Made by a program: the position numbers and the translations under genes | The notes under the pieces: generated by a model | The model's database searches: none | The model's input: the letters and a program-made list of their open reading frames with translations, nothing else | What the model was told of the DNA's origin: nothing | Assembly (NCBI GenBank): GCA_946531495.1 | Contig: CAMNAQ010000003.1 | Span: forward strand, 1-64,000 | Length of the DNA: 64,000 nucleotides | From: an uncultured Lachnospiraceae bacterium | Lineage (GTDB): Bacteria; Bacillota; Clostridia; Lachnospirales; Lachnospiraceae | Reading direction: 5' to 3' | Part shown: positions 49,178 through 59,412 of the stretch, piece after piece | How positions within the stretch are numbered: position 1 is the first letter of the stretch | Layout of the letters: each line of letters starts with the position of its first letter

Positions 49178-50236
49178 ATGGATCTTTCTGTCATTGTTCC
49201 GGTATATAACATGGCCGGAGATGGAAAACTTAGATATTGTCTGGATTCCCTTGTGGCCCAGGATTACGACGGAGAATATGAGATCATCTGTGTTGATGAC
49301 AGGTCCTCCGATGATTCAGTCTGCATTCTGCGTGAATATGAACGCAGATATCCCGGACTTTTTGTGATAGTTGAAAATGACCGGAACAGGCATCAGGGCG
49401 GCGCAAGGAATGAGGGGATAAAGATTGCAAGAGGCAGATGGATAGGCTTCATTGATTCGGACGACTGGGTATCTCCTGACTTTTACAGTTCACTGATAAA
49501 ACTTGCCGAAAGCAGAGGCGCCGATGTTGCCGGATGCTGTTATCAGATGGTCTCGGAGCATACATTTGAAACCGGCAGGATCGCAAGGGATCACCTTGAA
49601 GGCGCATCCGGTGAAATGACTCAGGAAAGAAGACGGGTATTTCTTGAGAACATGTCGAGTATGGTTACCAAGGTATACAGCGCGTCTCTTATCAGGGATA
49701 ATGATCTTTCGTTTCCTGAGGATATCTTTTATGAGGATAATGCTGCCGGACCTGTGTGGGCTATGCATTACAGACATTTCGAATATCTTGATGAGCCATT
49801 GTATTACTACTATCAGCATGACAATTCTACGGTTCATACAATAACGGAAGCAAGATGCAGAGACAGAATGGCAGCGGGAGAATTCATGCTGTCCGAAATG
49901 AAAAAGAGAGGATTTTTGAACGAGTACCAAGATGAGATCGAAAGCATCTTTACCACCATATATTTTGTGAATACCCTTTTTTCATACATGAGGATGAAAA
50001 AGGGGCGCAGGCTCTCCATGGTCCGCGAGATGAAAAAAAGGATGCTTGAAGAATTTCCCGATTTTCGGAAAAACAAAAACTATGGACGGTTCATGGATGA
50101 AGAACAGAAGAAATACGTTGATCTTCTCATGAAAAATTCGGCCATGTTCTTTATCAAATACAGTTTGCTCTGGTTTTACAGAGATTTGAGGAGCAAAGTG
50201 CAATGCAAAAGGAAAATGATAACAGATATATTATAA
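49178..50236 (+). CDS. family 2 glycosyltransferase
   Basis: LSVIVPVYNMAGDGKLRYCLDSLVAQDY, CVDDRSSDDS, GARNEGIKIARGRWIGFIDSDDW. Confidence 0.93.
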   Translation: MDLSVIVPVYNMAGDGKLRYCLDSLVAQDYDGEYEIICVDDRSSDDSVCILREYERRYPGLFVIVENDRNRHQGGARNEGIKIARGRWIGFIDSDDWVSPDFYSSLIKLAESRGADVAGCCYQMVSEHTFETGRIARDHLEGASGEMTQERRRVFLENMSSMVTKVYSASLIRDNDLSFPEDIFYEDNAAGPVWAMHYRHFEYLDEPLYYYYQHDNSTVHTITEARCRDRMAAGEFMLSEMKKRGFLNEYQDEIESIFTTIYFVNTLFSYMRMKKGRRLSMVREMKKRMLEEFPDFRKNKNYGRFMDEEQKKYVDLLMKNSAMFFIKYSLLWFYRDLRSKVQCKRKMITDIL

Positions 50237-52764
50237 CGGGAATGAGCTGTGCAGCCTGCCAGGCTCACGTGGAAAAAGCGGTTGGAAGCCTTCCGGGGAT
50301 ACGTTCCTGCTCGGTATCGCTGCTTACGAATTCCATGACCGTGGATGGAGATGTGGATCCGCCTGATATCATAAGAGCGGTTGAGAAGGCCGGATACGGT
50401 GCAAAGCTTGCTTCATCCGAAAAAGATAAGCTCTTCGGAAGCGGTAAGGCATCAGCTGCAGATGAACTTAAGGACACCGAGTCCCCCAGGCTTATAAGGC
50501 GGCTGATATCATCTGCGGCCATGCTGCTCATACTGATGTATTTCAGCATGGGTGTTATGATGCTTGGCTGGCCTGCGCCTTTCAGGGCAAGTCATCAGGC
50601 GATAGCATATATCGAGGCGGTACTCTCGGGCATCATACTTATCATAAACAGGAGATTTTTTGTAAGCGGAGTCAGGTCTTTGATGCATAAGGCCCCCAAC
50701 ATGGATACGCTTGTATCTATGGGGGCGGGCGTTTCATATATTTACAGTCTTGTCACTCTTTTAAGAATGCACGGAGCGGATGAAGAGACGGCGATGCGTC
50801 TGATGGACGGCGAGCTCTATTTTGAGTCTGCTGCGATGATAGTAACGCTTATTACTGTCGGAAAGCTTCTCGAATCGATAAGCAAGGGAAGGACCACCGA
50901 TGCATTAAAGAGTCTTATAAAGCTTGCTCCGGATACCGCTGTCGTGATAAGGGACGGAGCGGAGACTCAGATCCCCGCATCAGAGGTGAAGGTGGGAGAT
51001 GTTTTTGTAGTGCGTGCGGGAAGCGCCATTCCGGTTGACGGTGTTGTGATAAGCGGGAATGCTGCGGTAAATGAATCAGCCCTGACCGGTGAATCCGTTC
51101 CTGTCGATAAAAATCCGGGTGATAAGGTTTCTGCGGCATGCATAAGCACCACCGGATTTTTGAAGTGCAGGGCGGAGCGCGTGGGTGAAGATACCACCTT
51201 GTCGCAGATAATCGGGATGGTCAGGGATGCCTCTTCAACAAAAGCTCCCATTGCAAAGATAGCCGATAAGGTTTCGGGAATATTTGTTCCCTCGGTCATA
51301 ACCATAGCTTTTATCGTATTTTTTATATGGATCCTTACAGGAAGCCCTGTTCCGTATGCATTTACAAGAGCAGTCGCTGTTCTGGTAGTCAGCTGTCCGT
51401 GCGCGTTGGGGCTTGCAACACCTGTTGCAATCATGGTTTCAAGCGGAGTCGGGGCGAGATGCGGTATACTTTTTAAGACATCCGAAGCGATAGAAGAAAC
51501 CGGCCGCTCTGTGACAGCGGTACTTGATAAAACGGGCACACTTACAAAGGGGGAGCCTGTGGTGACGAATGTCATCCCGTGCAGCGGTACATCCGAAAAT
51601 GAGCTTCTCCGTATGGCGGCTTCGCTTGAAAAAAAGAGTGAGCATCCTCTCGGAAGGGCAGTTACCGTTTATGCTGAAAAAATGAATGCGGCTTTGGAAG
51701 AAGCAGAGGATTTTTCAACTTTTCCGGGTAACGGTCTTAAAGGCGTTATCGGCGGAGCAGTGGTACAAGGCGGGAAGGCTGCATTTATCGAAGAGGAAAG
51801 TGTGATCCCAGCGGACATGAAGGAACGCGCGGGCAGGCTTTCAGGTGAAGGAAAAACACCTCTTTTCTTTTCCGCAGACGGCAGGCTCCTTGGGATCATT
51901 GCAGTAAGCGATGTGCTGAAAGAGGATTCGAAGGAAGCGGTATCCGAACTGAAGAAACTCGGGCTGAAGGTTATAATGGTCACGGGGGATAACGAGATCA
52001 CCGCATCTGCGCTCGCCTCGGAATCTGGGATAGATGAAGTCAGATCCGGAGTTCTTCCCGGAGGAAAGGGAGACATCATTAATTCTTTGAAGAGCTCGGG
52101 CAAGGTTCTTATGATAGGCGACGGTATAAATGATGCACCTGCACTTACCGCAGCCGATACGGGAATGGCAATCGGGACCGGGACGGATGTTGCGATAGAC
52201 TCCGCGGATGTGGTCCTTATGAGATCCTCACTTATGGATGCATGCTCGGCGATCAGGCTTTCGAAAAAGACGCTTGCCGTGATACATGAAAATCTTTTTT
52301 GGGCATTTATTTACAATATCCTTCTTATCCCGATAGCCGCGGGAGCGCTTTCGAAATTCGGGATTGAGATGAGTCCAATGCTTGGCGCGGCGGCCATGAG
52401 CATATCAAGCTTTACGGTGTGTATGAATGCTCTCAGGCTTAATCTTTTTAAGCCATACAAAACTGGATATGAAGGCAGACCGTACTCGGATGATAAAACC
52501 GAATGCAGCCGGCACTCGGATGATAATTATAGTGATCTGACAAAGGAGGATGCTATGACAAAAACAATGATGATAGAGGGAATGATGTGCGGACATTGCG
52601 AGGCAACCGTTAAAAAGGCACTTGAAGCCATAGACGGTGTTGCGTCCGCAGATGTATCCCATGAGAAAGGAACAGCTGTCGTGAGCCTTGCATCGGATGT
52701 TCCGGATGATGTTTTGAAAAAAGCGGTTGAGGATCGTGACTATAAGGTTTTATCCATAGTATAA
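50203..52764 (+). CDS. copA: copper-translocating P-type ATPase with extra C-terminal HMA domain
   Basis: N-terminal GMSCAACQAHVEKAV, VSCPCALGLATP, LDKTGTLTKG, MIGDGINDAPAL; C-terminal GMMCGHCEATVKKAL. Confidence 0.95.
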   Translation: MQKENDNRYIITGMSCAACQAHVEKAVGSLPGIRSCSVSLLTNSMTVDGDVDPPDIIRAVEKAGYGAKLASSEKDKLFGSGKASAADELKDTESPRLIRRLISSAAMLLILMYFSMGVMMLGWPAPFRASHQAIAYIEAVLSGIILIINRRFFVSGVRSLMHKAPNMDTLVSMGAGVSYIYSLVTLLRMHGADEETAMRLMDGELYFESAAMIVTLITVGKLLESISKGRTTDALKSLIKLAPDTAVVIRDGAETQIPASEVKVGDVFVVRAGSAIPVDGVVISGNAAVNESALTGESVPVDKNPGDKVSAACISTTGFLKCRAERVGEDTTLSQIIGMVRDASSTKAPIAKIADKVSGIFVPSVITIAFIVFFIWILTGSPVPYAFTRAVAVLVVSCPCALGLATPVAIMVSSGVGARCGILFKTSEAIEETGRSVTAVLDKTGTLTKGEPVVTNVIPCSGTSENELLRMAASLEKKSEHPLGRAVTVYAEKMNAALEEAEDFSTFPGNGLKGVIGGAVVQGGKAAFIEEESVIPADMKERAGRLSGEGKTPLFFSADGRLLGIIAVSDVLKEDSKEAVSELKKLGLKVIMVTGDNEITASALASESGIDEVRSGVLPGGKGDIINSLKSSGKVLMIGDGINDAPALTAADTGMAIGTGTDVAIDSADVVLMRSSLMDACSAIRLSKKTLAVIHENLFWAFIYNILLIPIAAGALSKFGIEMSPMLGAAAMSISSFTVCMNALRLNLFKPYKTGYEGRPYSDDKTECSRHSDDNYSDLTKEDAMTKTMMIEGMMCGHCEATVKKALEAIDGVASADVSHEKGTAVVSLASDVPDDVLKKAVEDRDYKVLSIV
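52555..52764 (+). CDS. nested in-frame copZ-like copper chaperone (69 aa) within copA
   Basis: aaaggagg at 52542-52549 followed by tgct-ATG at 52555; in frame with copA; encodes complete HMA domain MTKTMMIEGMMCGHCEATVKKAL... Confidence 0.6.
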   Translation: MTKTMMIEGMMCGHCEATVKKALEAIDGVASADVSHEKGTAVVSLASDVPDDVLKKAVEDRDYKVLSIV

Positions 52765-52811
52765 GTATTTTATGCGATAAGACTGTTTGAGTATTTCCTC
52801 CGGAGAAGGAC

Positions 52812-54185
52812 ATGAGCGGAAAAAGATCGGCCAAGAGGGCCAGAAAACAAAGGAATAATCCTGCAGGGAGAACCGATGCTTTTTCAAAACCGGTCAGAAA
52901 ATCGGTAGTTTATCAGGGCGAGGAGAAGATATCCTCATTTGCCGGCAGAAGGATGAAGATCGGTTCTTTAAATATATCAGTGATCACGTTTATAGCTTTT
53001 TTGGCACTTATGGGATCGTATACGATCCTTATGTTTGTGCTCTTCAAAAATCAGGCCTTCCATACCGAATATCTCGTGTACGGATCTGATGTGGACGCAT
53101 ATCTTCTTGAGATGCAGGGTATCGACAGTGGCTTTGATTATCCTTATCCCGTGTATTTTTTGCTCGGAAAGTTCTTCGCTTTGTTTTCCGATGTCAGGAT
53201 GGGAGCGGCGCTTTCCGCGACAATACTGAATTCTCTGTCGCCTGCTTTTCTGTCATTTTTTATGCTTAAGTCTCTTTCAGGACTGGTTAGGGTCAATGAC
53301 AAAAACAGATCGGCATTTGAGGGCTTTATCCTGCTTATCACCTATTCGGTATTTTTTGTATCGATGCTGTATCCGCCCGAAGGAAAGTATCTGCCCGGAG
53401 TTCCGCTGAAAAATCTTGGAGTTTATTCACCGAATCCTTTTTATAATCAGACATATCTGGCCGCAAGAGGATTTTCGATAGTGGCATTTTTCCTTTTTGC
53501 GCATATTCTGACTTATTATGAGGACCGTGCCGATAAAAAAGAATATATTGCTTTCTCGGTATTCCTCTTACTTGCAACCCTGACCAAACCCAGCTTTACC
53601 TTGGTCCTTGTATCTGCGGCGGCTGTGCATATGATAGTAAAGCTTATCATTTCACGCGGAAAAAAGTGGATGGGTTTTGTATGGCTTCTTTTGACCGCTG
53701 TGCCGACTTTTATTGCTCTTCTGATCCAGTTCGGAGGGGTGTTCGGTTCCGGGTCTCATGCCGGAGAAGACGGCGGAATAGGAATCTCGATAGGAAAAGC
53801 CTGGGGAGTTTATACCGACAATATTGTTTTTGCCATAATGCTTGCCTGTGCTTTCCCCGGGGTTGTTATGCTTCTTAATCTGAAGCATCTGATGGATGAT
53901 CCCGTGTTCAGGCTGTCATGGGAAGTGATGATGGCAGGCTTCCTTGAATTCCTTCTTCTGTACGAGAAGGGTGACAGACAGGTCCATAACAATTTTGCAT
54001 GGGGATATATGTATGGAATATTCTTTGTATTTATCTCTGCGCTTATTGTTCTGATAAGAAATACGATAAAGAAAAAACAGCCTGTTCCTGTGCTTGTATT
54101 TGAGTGGGCGGTCTACATATGGCATCTGTGCTGCGGACTCGGATTTTTTAAGATGATCTACCTTGGAGGGTATTTTTATGTCTAA
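52812..54185 (+). CDS. multi-pass membrane protein (GT-C-like?)
   Basis: 457 aa, many TMs; resembles next gene. Confidence 0.65.
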   Translation: MSGKRSAKRARKQRNNPAGRTDAFSKPVRKSVVYQGEEKISSFAGRRMKIGSLNISVITFIAFLALMGSYTILMFVLFKNQAFHTEYLVYGSDVDAYLLEMQGIDSGFDYPYPVYFLLGKFFALFSDVRMGAALSATILNSLSPAFLSFFMLKSLSGLVRVNDKNRSAFEGFILLITYSVFFVSMLYPPEGKYLPGVPLKNLGVYSPNPFYNQTYLAARGFSIVAFFLFAHILTYYEDRADKKEYIAFSVFLLLATLTKPSFTLVLVSAAAVHMIVKLIISRGKKWMGFVWLLLTAVPTFIALLIQFGGVFGSGSHAGEDGGIGISIGKAWGVYTDNIVFAIMLACAFPGVVMLLNLKHLMDDPVFRLSWEVMMAGFLEFLLLYEKGDRQVHNNFAWGYMYGIFFVFISALIVLIRNTIKKKQPVPVLVFEWAVYIWHLCCGLGFFKMIYLGGYFYV

Positions 54186-55356
54186 GAATGACAATTCGCT
54201 GACACTTAAATACTTCTCGGCTGTTCTTGTTCTCATATACACGGGATTATGTATTTATCTGTATTACAGATTTCTGGTATGGGAGTCGGGATCTGTTTAT
54301 GAATCGGATCTTCCTGCGCATATCAGTCTTGCTGTAGATGACGGACTTATATATTCTCTTATCTCACTTTTGATAATCGGATTAAATAAAGCGGGAGCTC
54401 TTAATGCACTTCCCGTGATACTTGGCGGATTTGCCGCTCTTTCCGTTTTCTTTTCCGATAAGCTCCTTGCCGAGATCACATCCCATAAATGGAATGAAGG
54501 CATTACGCTTATCGCGGCACTTTTTTTGAATATATTCATGCCATGCTATATCAGGGGACTTTCGGACGGAAGATATATGGGAATGCATACATCCTCCATA
54601 TGGCATAATTCCACATATCTTTTGATGAAGTGGATGGGGCTGTGGACACTTCTTGTCTATCTTAAGATTGAGAAGGATATTTCCGAAAAGCTTACATTAA
54701 AATCATTTGTTTATTTTACCGTGATCCTTATGCTCACGACGGCTGCAAAGCCCAATTTCTTTCTTGCCGTAGCTCCGGTAATGTTTATTTTCCTTGTGAT
54801 CGATCTTGTGAGAAAGGCAGCTCCGGTCAAAAGACTGATATTATTTGCGTCTTCTGTAATACCAAGCTTTGTGATCATGATCCTTCAGAATAATTCACTT
54901 TTTGACGGTGACGGTAAAAGCAGCGGGATAATATTTGCTCCCGGAAGAGCGATGACGGCACATACAGGATATCTTTTGCCGGTCAGTGTTTTATCCATAG
55001 CTTTTCCGCTTATGATCCTTGTACTTCATATAAAAGATCTTTTGAAGAACAGATATATGCTCTTTGCGTGGCTGTGTGCTGCTGTCGGTTATCTTCAGTA
55101 TTTTCTGTTTGCGGAAGAGGGAGCGAGAGCACTTGATGCCAATCTCAGCTGGGGCTATGCATTTACCATAATACTTATATTCGGCGTTTCACTCTCCCTT
55201 TGGGCCTGTGACCTTAAAAGCGGATTTAAGAATATGCATGTCATAAAGCGCATCTGGCTTGTGGCAAGCGGCTGTTTTTTACTATGGCATACATGGTGCG
55301 GATTGCTGTTTTTCGGAAAGCTTGTTTCCGGAGTCTCATATATGATGTGGGGATGA
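54178..55356 (+). CDS. multi-pass membrane protein, paralog of preceding
   Basis: Start at ATG 54178 after ggaggg; shared patterns (NNFAWGYMYGI / ANLSWGYAFTI; WHLCCGLGFFK / WHTWCGLLFFGK). Confidence 0.65.
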   Translation: MSKNDNSLTLKYFSAVLVLIYTGLCIYLYYRFLVWESGSVYESDLPAHISLAVDDGLIYSLISLLIIGLNKAGALNALPVILGGFAALSVFFSDKLLAEITSHKWNEGITLIAALFLNIFMPCYIRGLSDGRYMGMHTSSIWHNSTYLLMKWMGLWTLLVYLKIEKDISEKLTLKSFVYFTVILMLTTAAKPNFFLAVAPVMFIFLVIDLVRKAAPVKRLILFASSVIPSFVIMILQNNSLFDGDGKSSGIIFAPGRAMTAHTGYLLPVSVLSIAFPLMILVLHIKDLLKNRYMLFAWLCAAVGYLQYFLFAEEGARALDANLSWGYAFTIILIFGVSLSLWACDLKSGFKNMHVIKRIWLVASGCFLLWHTWCGLLFFGKLVSGVSYMMWG

Positions 55357-55360
55357 TCTG

Positions 55361-57178
55361 GTGGATAAGATAAGTGACAATAAAAAAGAATGCAGGAAAG
55401 GCCTGTGGTTTATCCTCTCCTCACTGCTTGCGGGATTTGCCCTGACATACAGGATGACCGAAGCATACCCGTTCTGGGCATACGGAGAAGTGAATCAGGA
55501 TTTCCTGATCGCAAGGATATATTCAACCCTTGGCGAGTATCAGTTTGATATGGTGGCAGCGGCAGTTTTGAGCGGCTGTGCAATACATATCGTACAGAGA
55601 AAATATCCGGAATATTTAAGAGGATTCATCATGCCTCTTATACTCGGTATCATCGTTGTATTCGGAAGATCGGCTCACACATTCGGGAATCTTTCCGGTG
55701 TATTTGGAACCCTGCCTTACATAATAAGGTCCGTACTTGCATGTGCGGGATTCGGAGTTATCTTCAGAGTGCTTTTTGCCCTTGTTGAGGTTTTTCTTGA
55801 TAAGGTGGCAAGCTGCGAGAAAGGTCCGGGATTATTTGAAAAGATCTTTGACGCTCACGCATTCAGGAATGTTTTCCTGATACTTATGCTTTTATGGCTT
55901 CCTATCGCGATATTGAATTATCCGGGAAATTATAATGCGGATTTCATCGGACAGATGATGCAAAATACCGGAGATATGCCATGGTCCACGCACCATCCGA
56001 TCATACTGACCGCTCTTATCGGTGTATGGTTCAAAGTATTTAAGGCAATAACAGGCAGCTGCGATCTCGGATTATTTGTATGGATCATACTGCAGTCTGC
56101 AGCACTTGCTGCCGCTCTTTCTCTTACGATCATGGCTTTGAAAAAAAGAGGGGCCAGAACACCGGTCCTGACCATGCTCCTTTTGATATATGTCCTTACG
56201 CCCATATACTCGAATATAGCAACGACGGCTATCAAGGACGTTCCGTTTGCCGCATCATGTATATGGTATTGCATTCTTACTGTCTGCTTCTATGAGGATG
56301 AAAAGAGCTTTCTTGCGAGCAGGTCCAATATTATCAGGATCTGCCTTGCAGCTTTCCTGATATGCATGTGCAGAAATAACGGAAGCATCATCGTTTTTGT
56401 TAACGGTCTTGTCATGTGCGTTTACAGCATAAATGCGGGAAGCAGAGCCATAATAAAAAAAGCTCTGTGTTTTATCCTGATCCCGCTTTGCATAAGCACT
56501 GCTTTATCATCCGGAATAGAAGCTGCAACACACGCCCAGTCAGATGGTCTTAAGGAAATGCTCTCTGTTCCGATGCAGCAGACAGCGCTTTATCTTACAA
56601 GATACGAGGACGAGCTTACAGGCGATGAGATCGAAGCAATTAATGCACTTTTTGGTGATTACAGGAAGATGATAGAAAGCTATGATCCCACGATATCCGA
56701 CCCTGTGAAGCAGTATTATGATATTCATGCGGGTAGCGATGCCGTATCAGGATATCTTAAAACCTGGTTTAAGATGTTCTTTAAGCATCCGGGGACATAT
56801 TTTGAATCCTTTTTCCTGAGCGCATACGGATGGTTTGATCCGGAAACCGACACATCTGTCAGATATGAGGAGGACAGCGATTTCTTTTCGAGGACGGGAT
56901 TGTTCGAGGGGGCTGATGAGCTCATAATCTTTTTTTACCGTTATATCGACAGGATATCGGTGCTTGGTATGCTGCAGAGCCCCGGGCTGTGGACATGGAT
57001 AATGCTTATCCTCATCAGAAGAAGGAAGGGAAGCCTTCATCTTTATCCGATGCAACTGATAACCCTGCTTGTGTGCATGGCAGGCCCCTGCTTTATGAAG
57101 CATGCAAGATATGCCTTTCCGATAATGTTCACCATTCCGTTTATGATGGGATATGATCTGGTAAAACACGAGGAATAA
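55361..57178 (+). CDS. multi-pass membrane protein (DUF6020-like)
   Basis: GTG start; NYPGNYNADFIGQMMQNTGDMPWSTHHPIILTALIG; about 12 TMs. Confidence 0.65.
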   Translation: MDKISDNKKECRKGLWFILSSLLAGFALTYRMTEAYPFWAYGEVNQDFLIARIYSTLGEYQFDMVAAAVLSGCAIHIVQRKYPEYLRGFIMPLILGIIVVFGRSAHTFGNLSGVFGTLPYIIRSVLACAGFGVIFRVLFALVEVFLDKVASCEKGPGLFEKIFDAHAFRNVFLILMLLWLPIAILNYPGNYNADFIGQMMQNTGDMPWSTHHPIILTALIGVWFKVFKAITGSCDLGLFVWIILQSAALAAALSLTIMALKKRGARTPVLTMLLLIYVLTPIYSNIATTAIKDVPFAASCIWYCILTVCFYEDEKSFLASRSNIIRICLAAFLICMCRNNGSIIVFVNGLVMCVYSINAGSRAIIKKALCFILIPLCISTALSSGIEAATHAQSDGLKEMLSVPMQQTALYLTRYEDELTGDEIEAINALFGDYRKMIESYDPTISDPVKQYYDIHAGSDAVSGYLKTWFKMFFKHPGTYFESFFLSAYGWFDPETDTSVRYEEDSDFFSRTGLFEGADELIIFFYRYIDRISVLGMLQSPGLWTWIMLILIRRRKGSLHLYPMQLITLLVCMAGPCFMKHARYAFPIMFTIPFMMGYDLVKHEE

Positions 57179-57183
57179 AATTA

Positions 57184-57966
57184 ATGAATCTTATTTTTCT
57201 TGATATAGACATGACCATATGGGATGAAAGGCTTCACATCCCCGAAAGCACAAAAGATGCCATAAGACTGGCGAAAGTCATGGGAAACAAGGTGTTTATC
57301 AATACCGGAAGGTCAAGATCCAACACCAGATATGAAGCTCTTGATGAACTTGGCATGGATGGCATTGTCGCTGCATGCGGATGCCACATAGAGATAGGTT
57401 CCAATATCATCGGGCAGACGCTTCTTACACCTGAGCAGGTAAGGCTGTCCCTTGAAGTGCTTCGACGTGAGCACATGCCTGTTGTTCTTGAAGGGCCTGA
57501 ATATTGTTTTTTTGATCCTGAGGATTTTCCGGATGATCCCTTTGCCGCAACCCTTTGGGAATCACTCGGAGAAAGAGCGAGAAGACTTGATACGCTCAGT
57601 GAGACGGATCCGGTTAACAAGTTCAGTGCAGATATAACGGCTCAGACTGATTTTGATGCGGTGTGTGAGAGCCTTGGAGGATTCCTCGATACAATTAATC
57701 ATAACGGAGTGGTTGTGGAATTTGTTCCGAAAGGACATTCCAAAGCAACGGGAATGGAAATAGTAAGAAAATATTATGATGTTCCCGCAGAAAACATTTA
57801 TGCCGTCGGTGACGGGATGAATGATATGGCCATGATAAAGGCTGCAGCCCACAGTATCGCCATGGGGCAGGGAAATCCCGAACTTCTTATGGCGGCGGAA
57901 TATGTCACCGATTCTGTCTATGAAGACGGGATCTACAGGGCTTTTAAGCATTATAAGCTGATCTGA
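57184..57966 (+). CDS. Cof-type HAD-IIB hydrolase
   Basis: FLDIDMTIWDERL, NTGRSRSNT, AVGDGMNDMAMIKAAAHSIAMGQG. Confidence 0.92.
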   Translation: MNLIFLDIDMTIWDERLHIPESTKDAIRLAKVMGNKVFINTGRSRSNTRYEALDELGMDGIVAACGCHIEIGSNIIGQTLLTPEQVRLSLEVLRREHMPVVLEGPEYCFFDPEDFPDDPFAATLWESLGERARRLDTLSETDPVNKFSADITAQTDFDAVCESLGGFLDTINHNGVVVEFVPKGHSKATGMEIVRKYYDVPAENIYAVGDGMNDMAMIKAAAHSIAMGQGNPELLMAAEYVTDSVYEDGIYRAFKHYKLI

Positions 57967-58068
57967 TTCGTTTTTGCGGGATCATCCCGCGGTTGCCATA
58001 ATAATCCCGGAATAGTATATTTTTATTATCCGGTTTATATATGCTTTTCGTAATTTTGGGAGGAAGGT

Positions 58069-58734
58069 ATGAACTTTAATATTCATGCATCTATGATGTG
58101 CGCCAACTTCGGAAATCTTGAGAAAGAGGTCCGTGATCTTGAGGAGGCGGGAGTTGATTATTTCCATATAGATATCATGGATGGAAGATATGTGCCTAAT
58201 TTTGCCATGAGTCTGTATGACATGAAGTTTATAGCTGAGGCTACAAAAAAGCCTCTTGACGTACATCTCATGCTGGAACATCCCAATAACAATATAGAAA
58301 TGTTCCTGTCACATCTTCGCCCCGGTGATATCGTATATATTCATCCCGAAGCAGAATATCATCCCTCGACAACACTTCAGAAGATCATCAATGCGGGTAT
58401 AACCCCGGGTATCGCGATCAATCCCGGAACCAGCGTTGAGAGCGTTCTGGAGCTTCTGAGGATAGTCGATAAGGTTCTTGTTATGAGCGTCAATCCCGGA
58501 AATGCGGGTCAGATGTTTCTTCCTTACGTAGGCACCAAGATAAGCACTCTCCTTGATCTTCAGAAATCAATGCATTTTGATCTCATCTGGGACGGAGCAT
58601 GCAGTGCCGAGAGGATAGAAAAATATGCTCCCATGGGAATGAGCGGATTTGTACTCGGAACCACACTTTTATTTGGCAAGGAAAAAGGATATGCCGAGAC
58701 CATAAGGGATATCCGGAATATGGAGTTTAAATGA
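58069..58734 (+). CDS. ribulose-phosphate 3-epimerase family protein (divergent, AlsE-like)
   Basis: YFHIDIMDGRYVPNFAMS, DVHLM, MSVNPGNAGQMF, WDGACS. Confidence 0.88.
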   Translation: MNFNIHASMMCANFGNLEKEVRDLEEAGVDYFHIDIMDGRYVPNFAMSLYDMKFIAEATKKPLDVHLMLEHPNNNIEMFLSHLRPGDIVYIHPEAEYHPSTTLQKIINAGITPGIAINPGTSVESVLELLRIVDKVLVMSVNPGNAGQMFLPYVGTKISTLLDLQKSMHFDLIWDGACSAERIEKYAPMGMSGFVLGTTLLFGKEKGYAETIRDIRNMEFK

Positions 58735-59408
58735 CAGCAGCTGTTCTATTGTCCGGAGGAACCGGCAACCGAATGGGAAGCGATATCCCCAAGCAGTATC
58801 TGGATGCGGGCGGAAAGCCCGTCATCTCATACTGTATTGAGGCTTTTGAGGCTTCGCCCGTAATTGACCGCATCGTGGTAGTGGCGGCGGAGCAATACAG
58901 AGACCTTATACGGTCTCTTTTTTCTGATGAGGATAAGTTTGCAGGATTTGCCGATCCTGGTAAAAACAGACAATTATCAATATTGTCCGGACTTAATTTA
59001 CTTAAAGACATTCTGAAAGATGACGATGGTGTCATAGTTCATGACGCTGCAAGACCTCTTGTTTCCGGAGAGCTTATAAGTGGGATCGCAGAGGCACTGA
59101 AAAGAAGCGACGCTGTTTTACCTGTTCTTCCGCTTAAGGATACCATTTATGAAGTTAAGAACGGCAAGGTGACCGCAAATCTTGATCGTGACACTCTTGG
59201 CGCAGGACAGGCTCCCGAGGGCTTCAGATTCGGACCGTATCTTAAGGTAAATGAAGCGCTCCTGCCTGACAGGATAATGGATATAAGCGGGTCAATGCAG
59301 CCTGCGGTGATGGCCGGGATGGATATTGCCTGTATCCCGGGTGATGAAAGAAACTTTAAGATAACGACTCCCGCAGACCTTGAAAGATTCAGGGAGATCA
59401 TAGGATAA
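58731..59408 (+). CDS. IspD/TarI-family cytidylyltransferase
   Basis: LLSGGTGNRMGSDIPKQYL, VHDAARPLVS, GDERNFKITTPADL. Confidence 0.88.
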   Translation: MTAAVLLSGGTGNRMGSDIPKQYLDAGGKPVISYCIEAFEASPVIDRIVVVAAEQYRDLIRSLFSDEDKFAGFADPGKNRQLSILSGLNLLKDILKDDDGVIVHDAARPLVSGELISGIAEALKRSDAVLPVLPLKDTIYEVKNGKVTANLDRDTLGAGQAPEGFRFGPYLKVNEALLPDRIMDISGSMQPAVMAGMDIACIPGDERNFKITTPADLERFREIIG

Positions 59409-59412
59409 AGCT

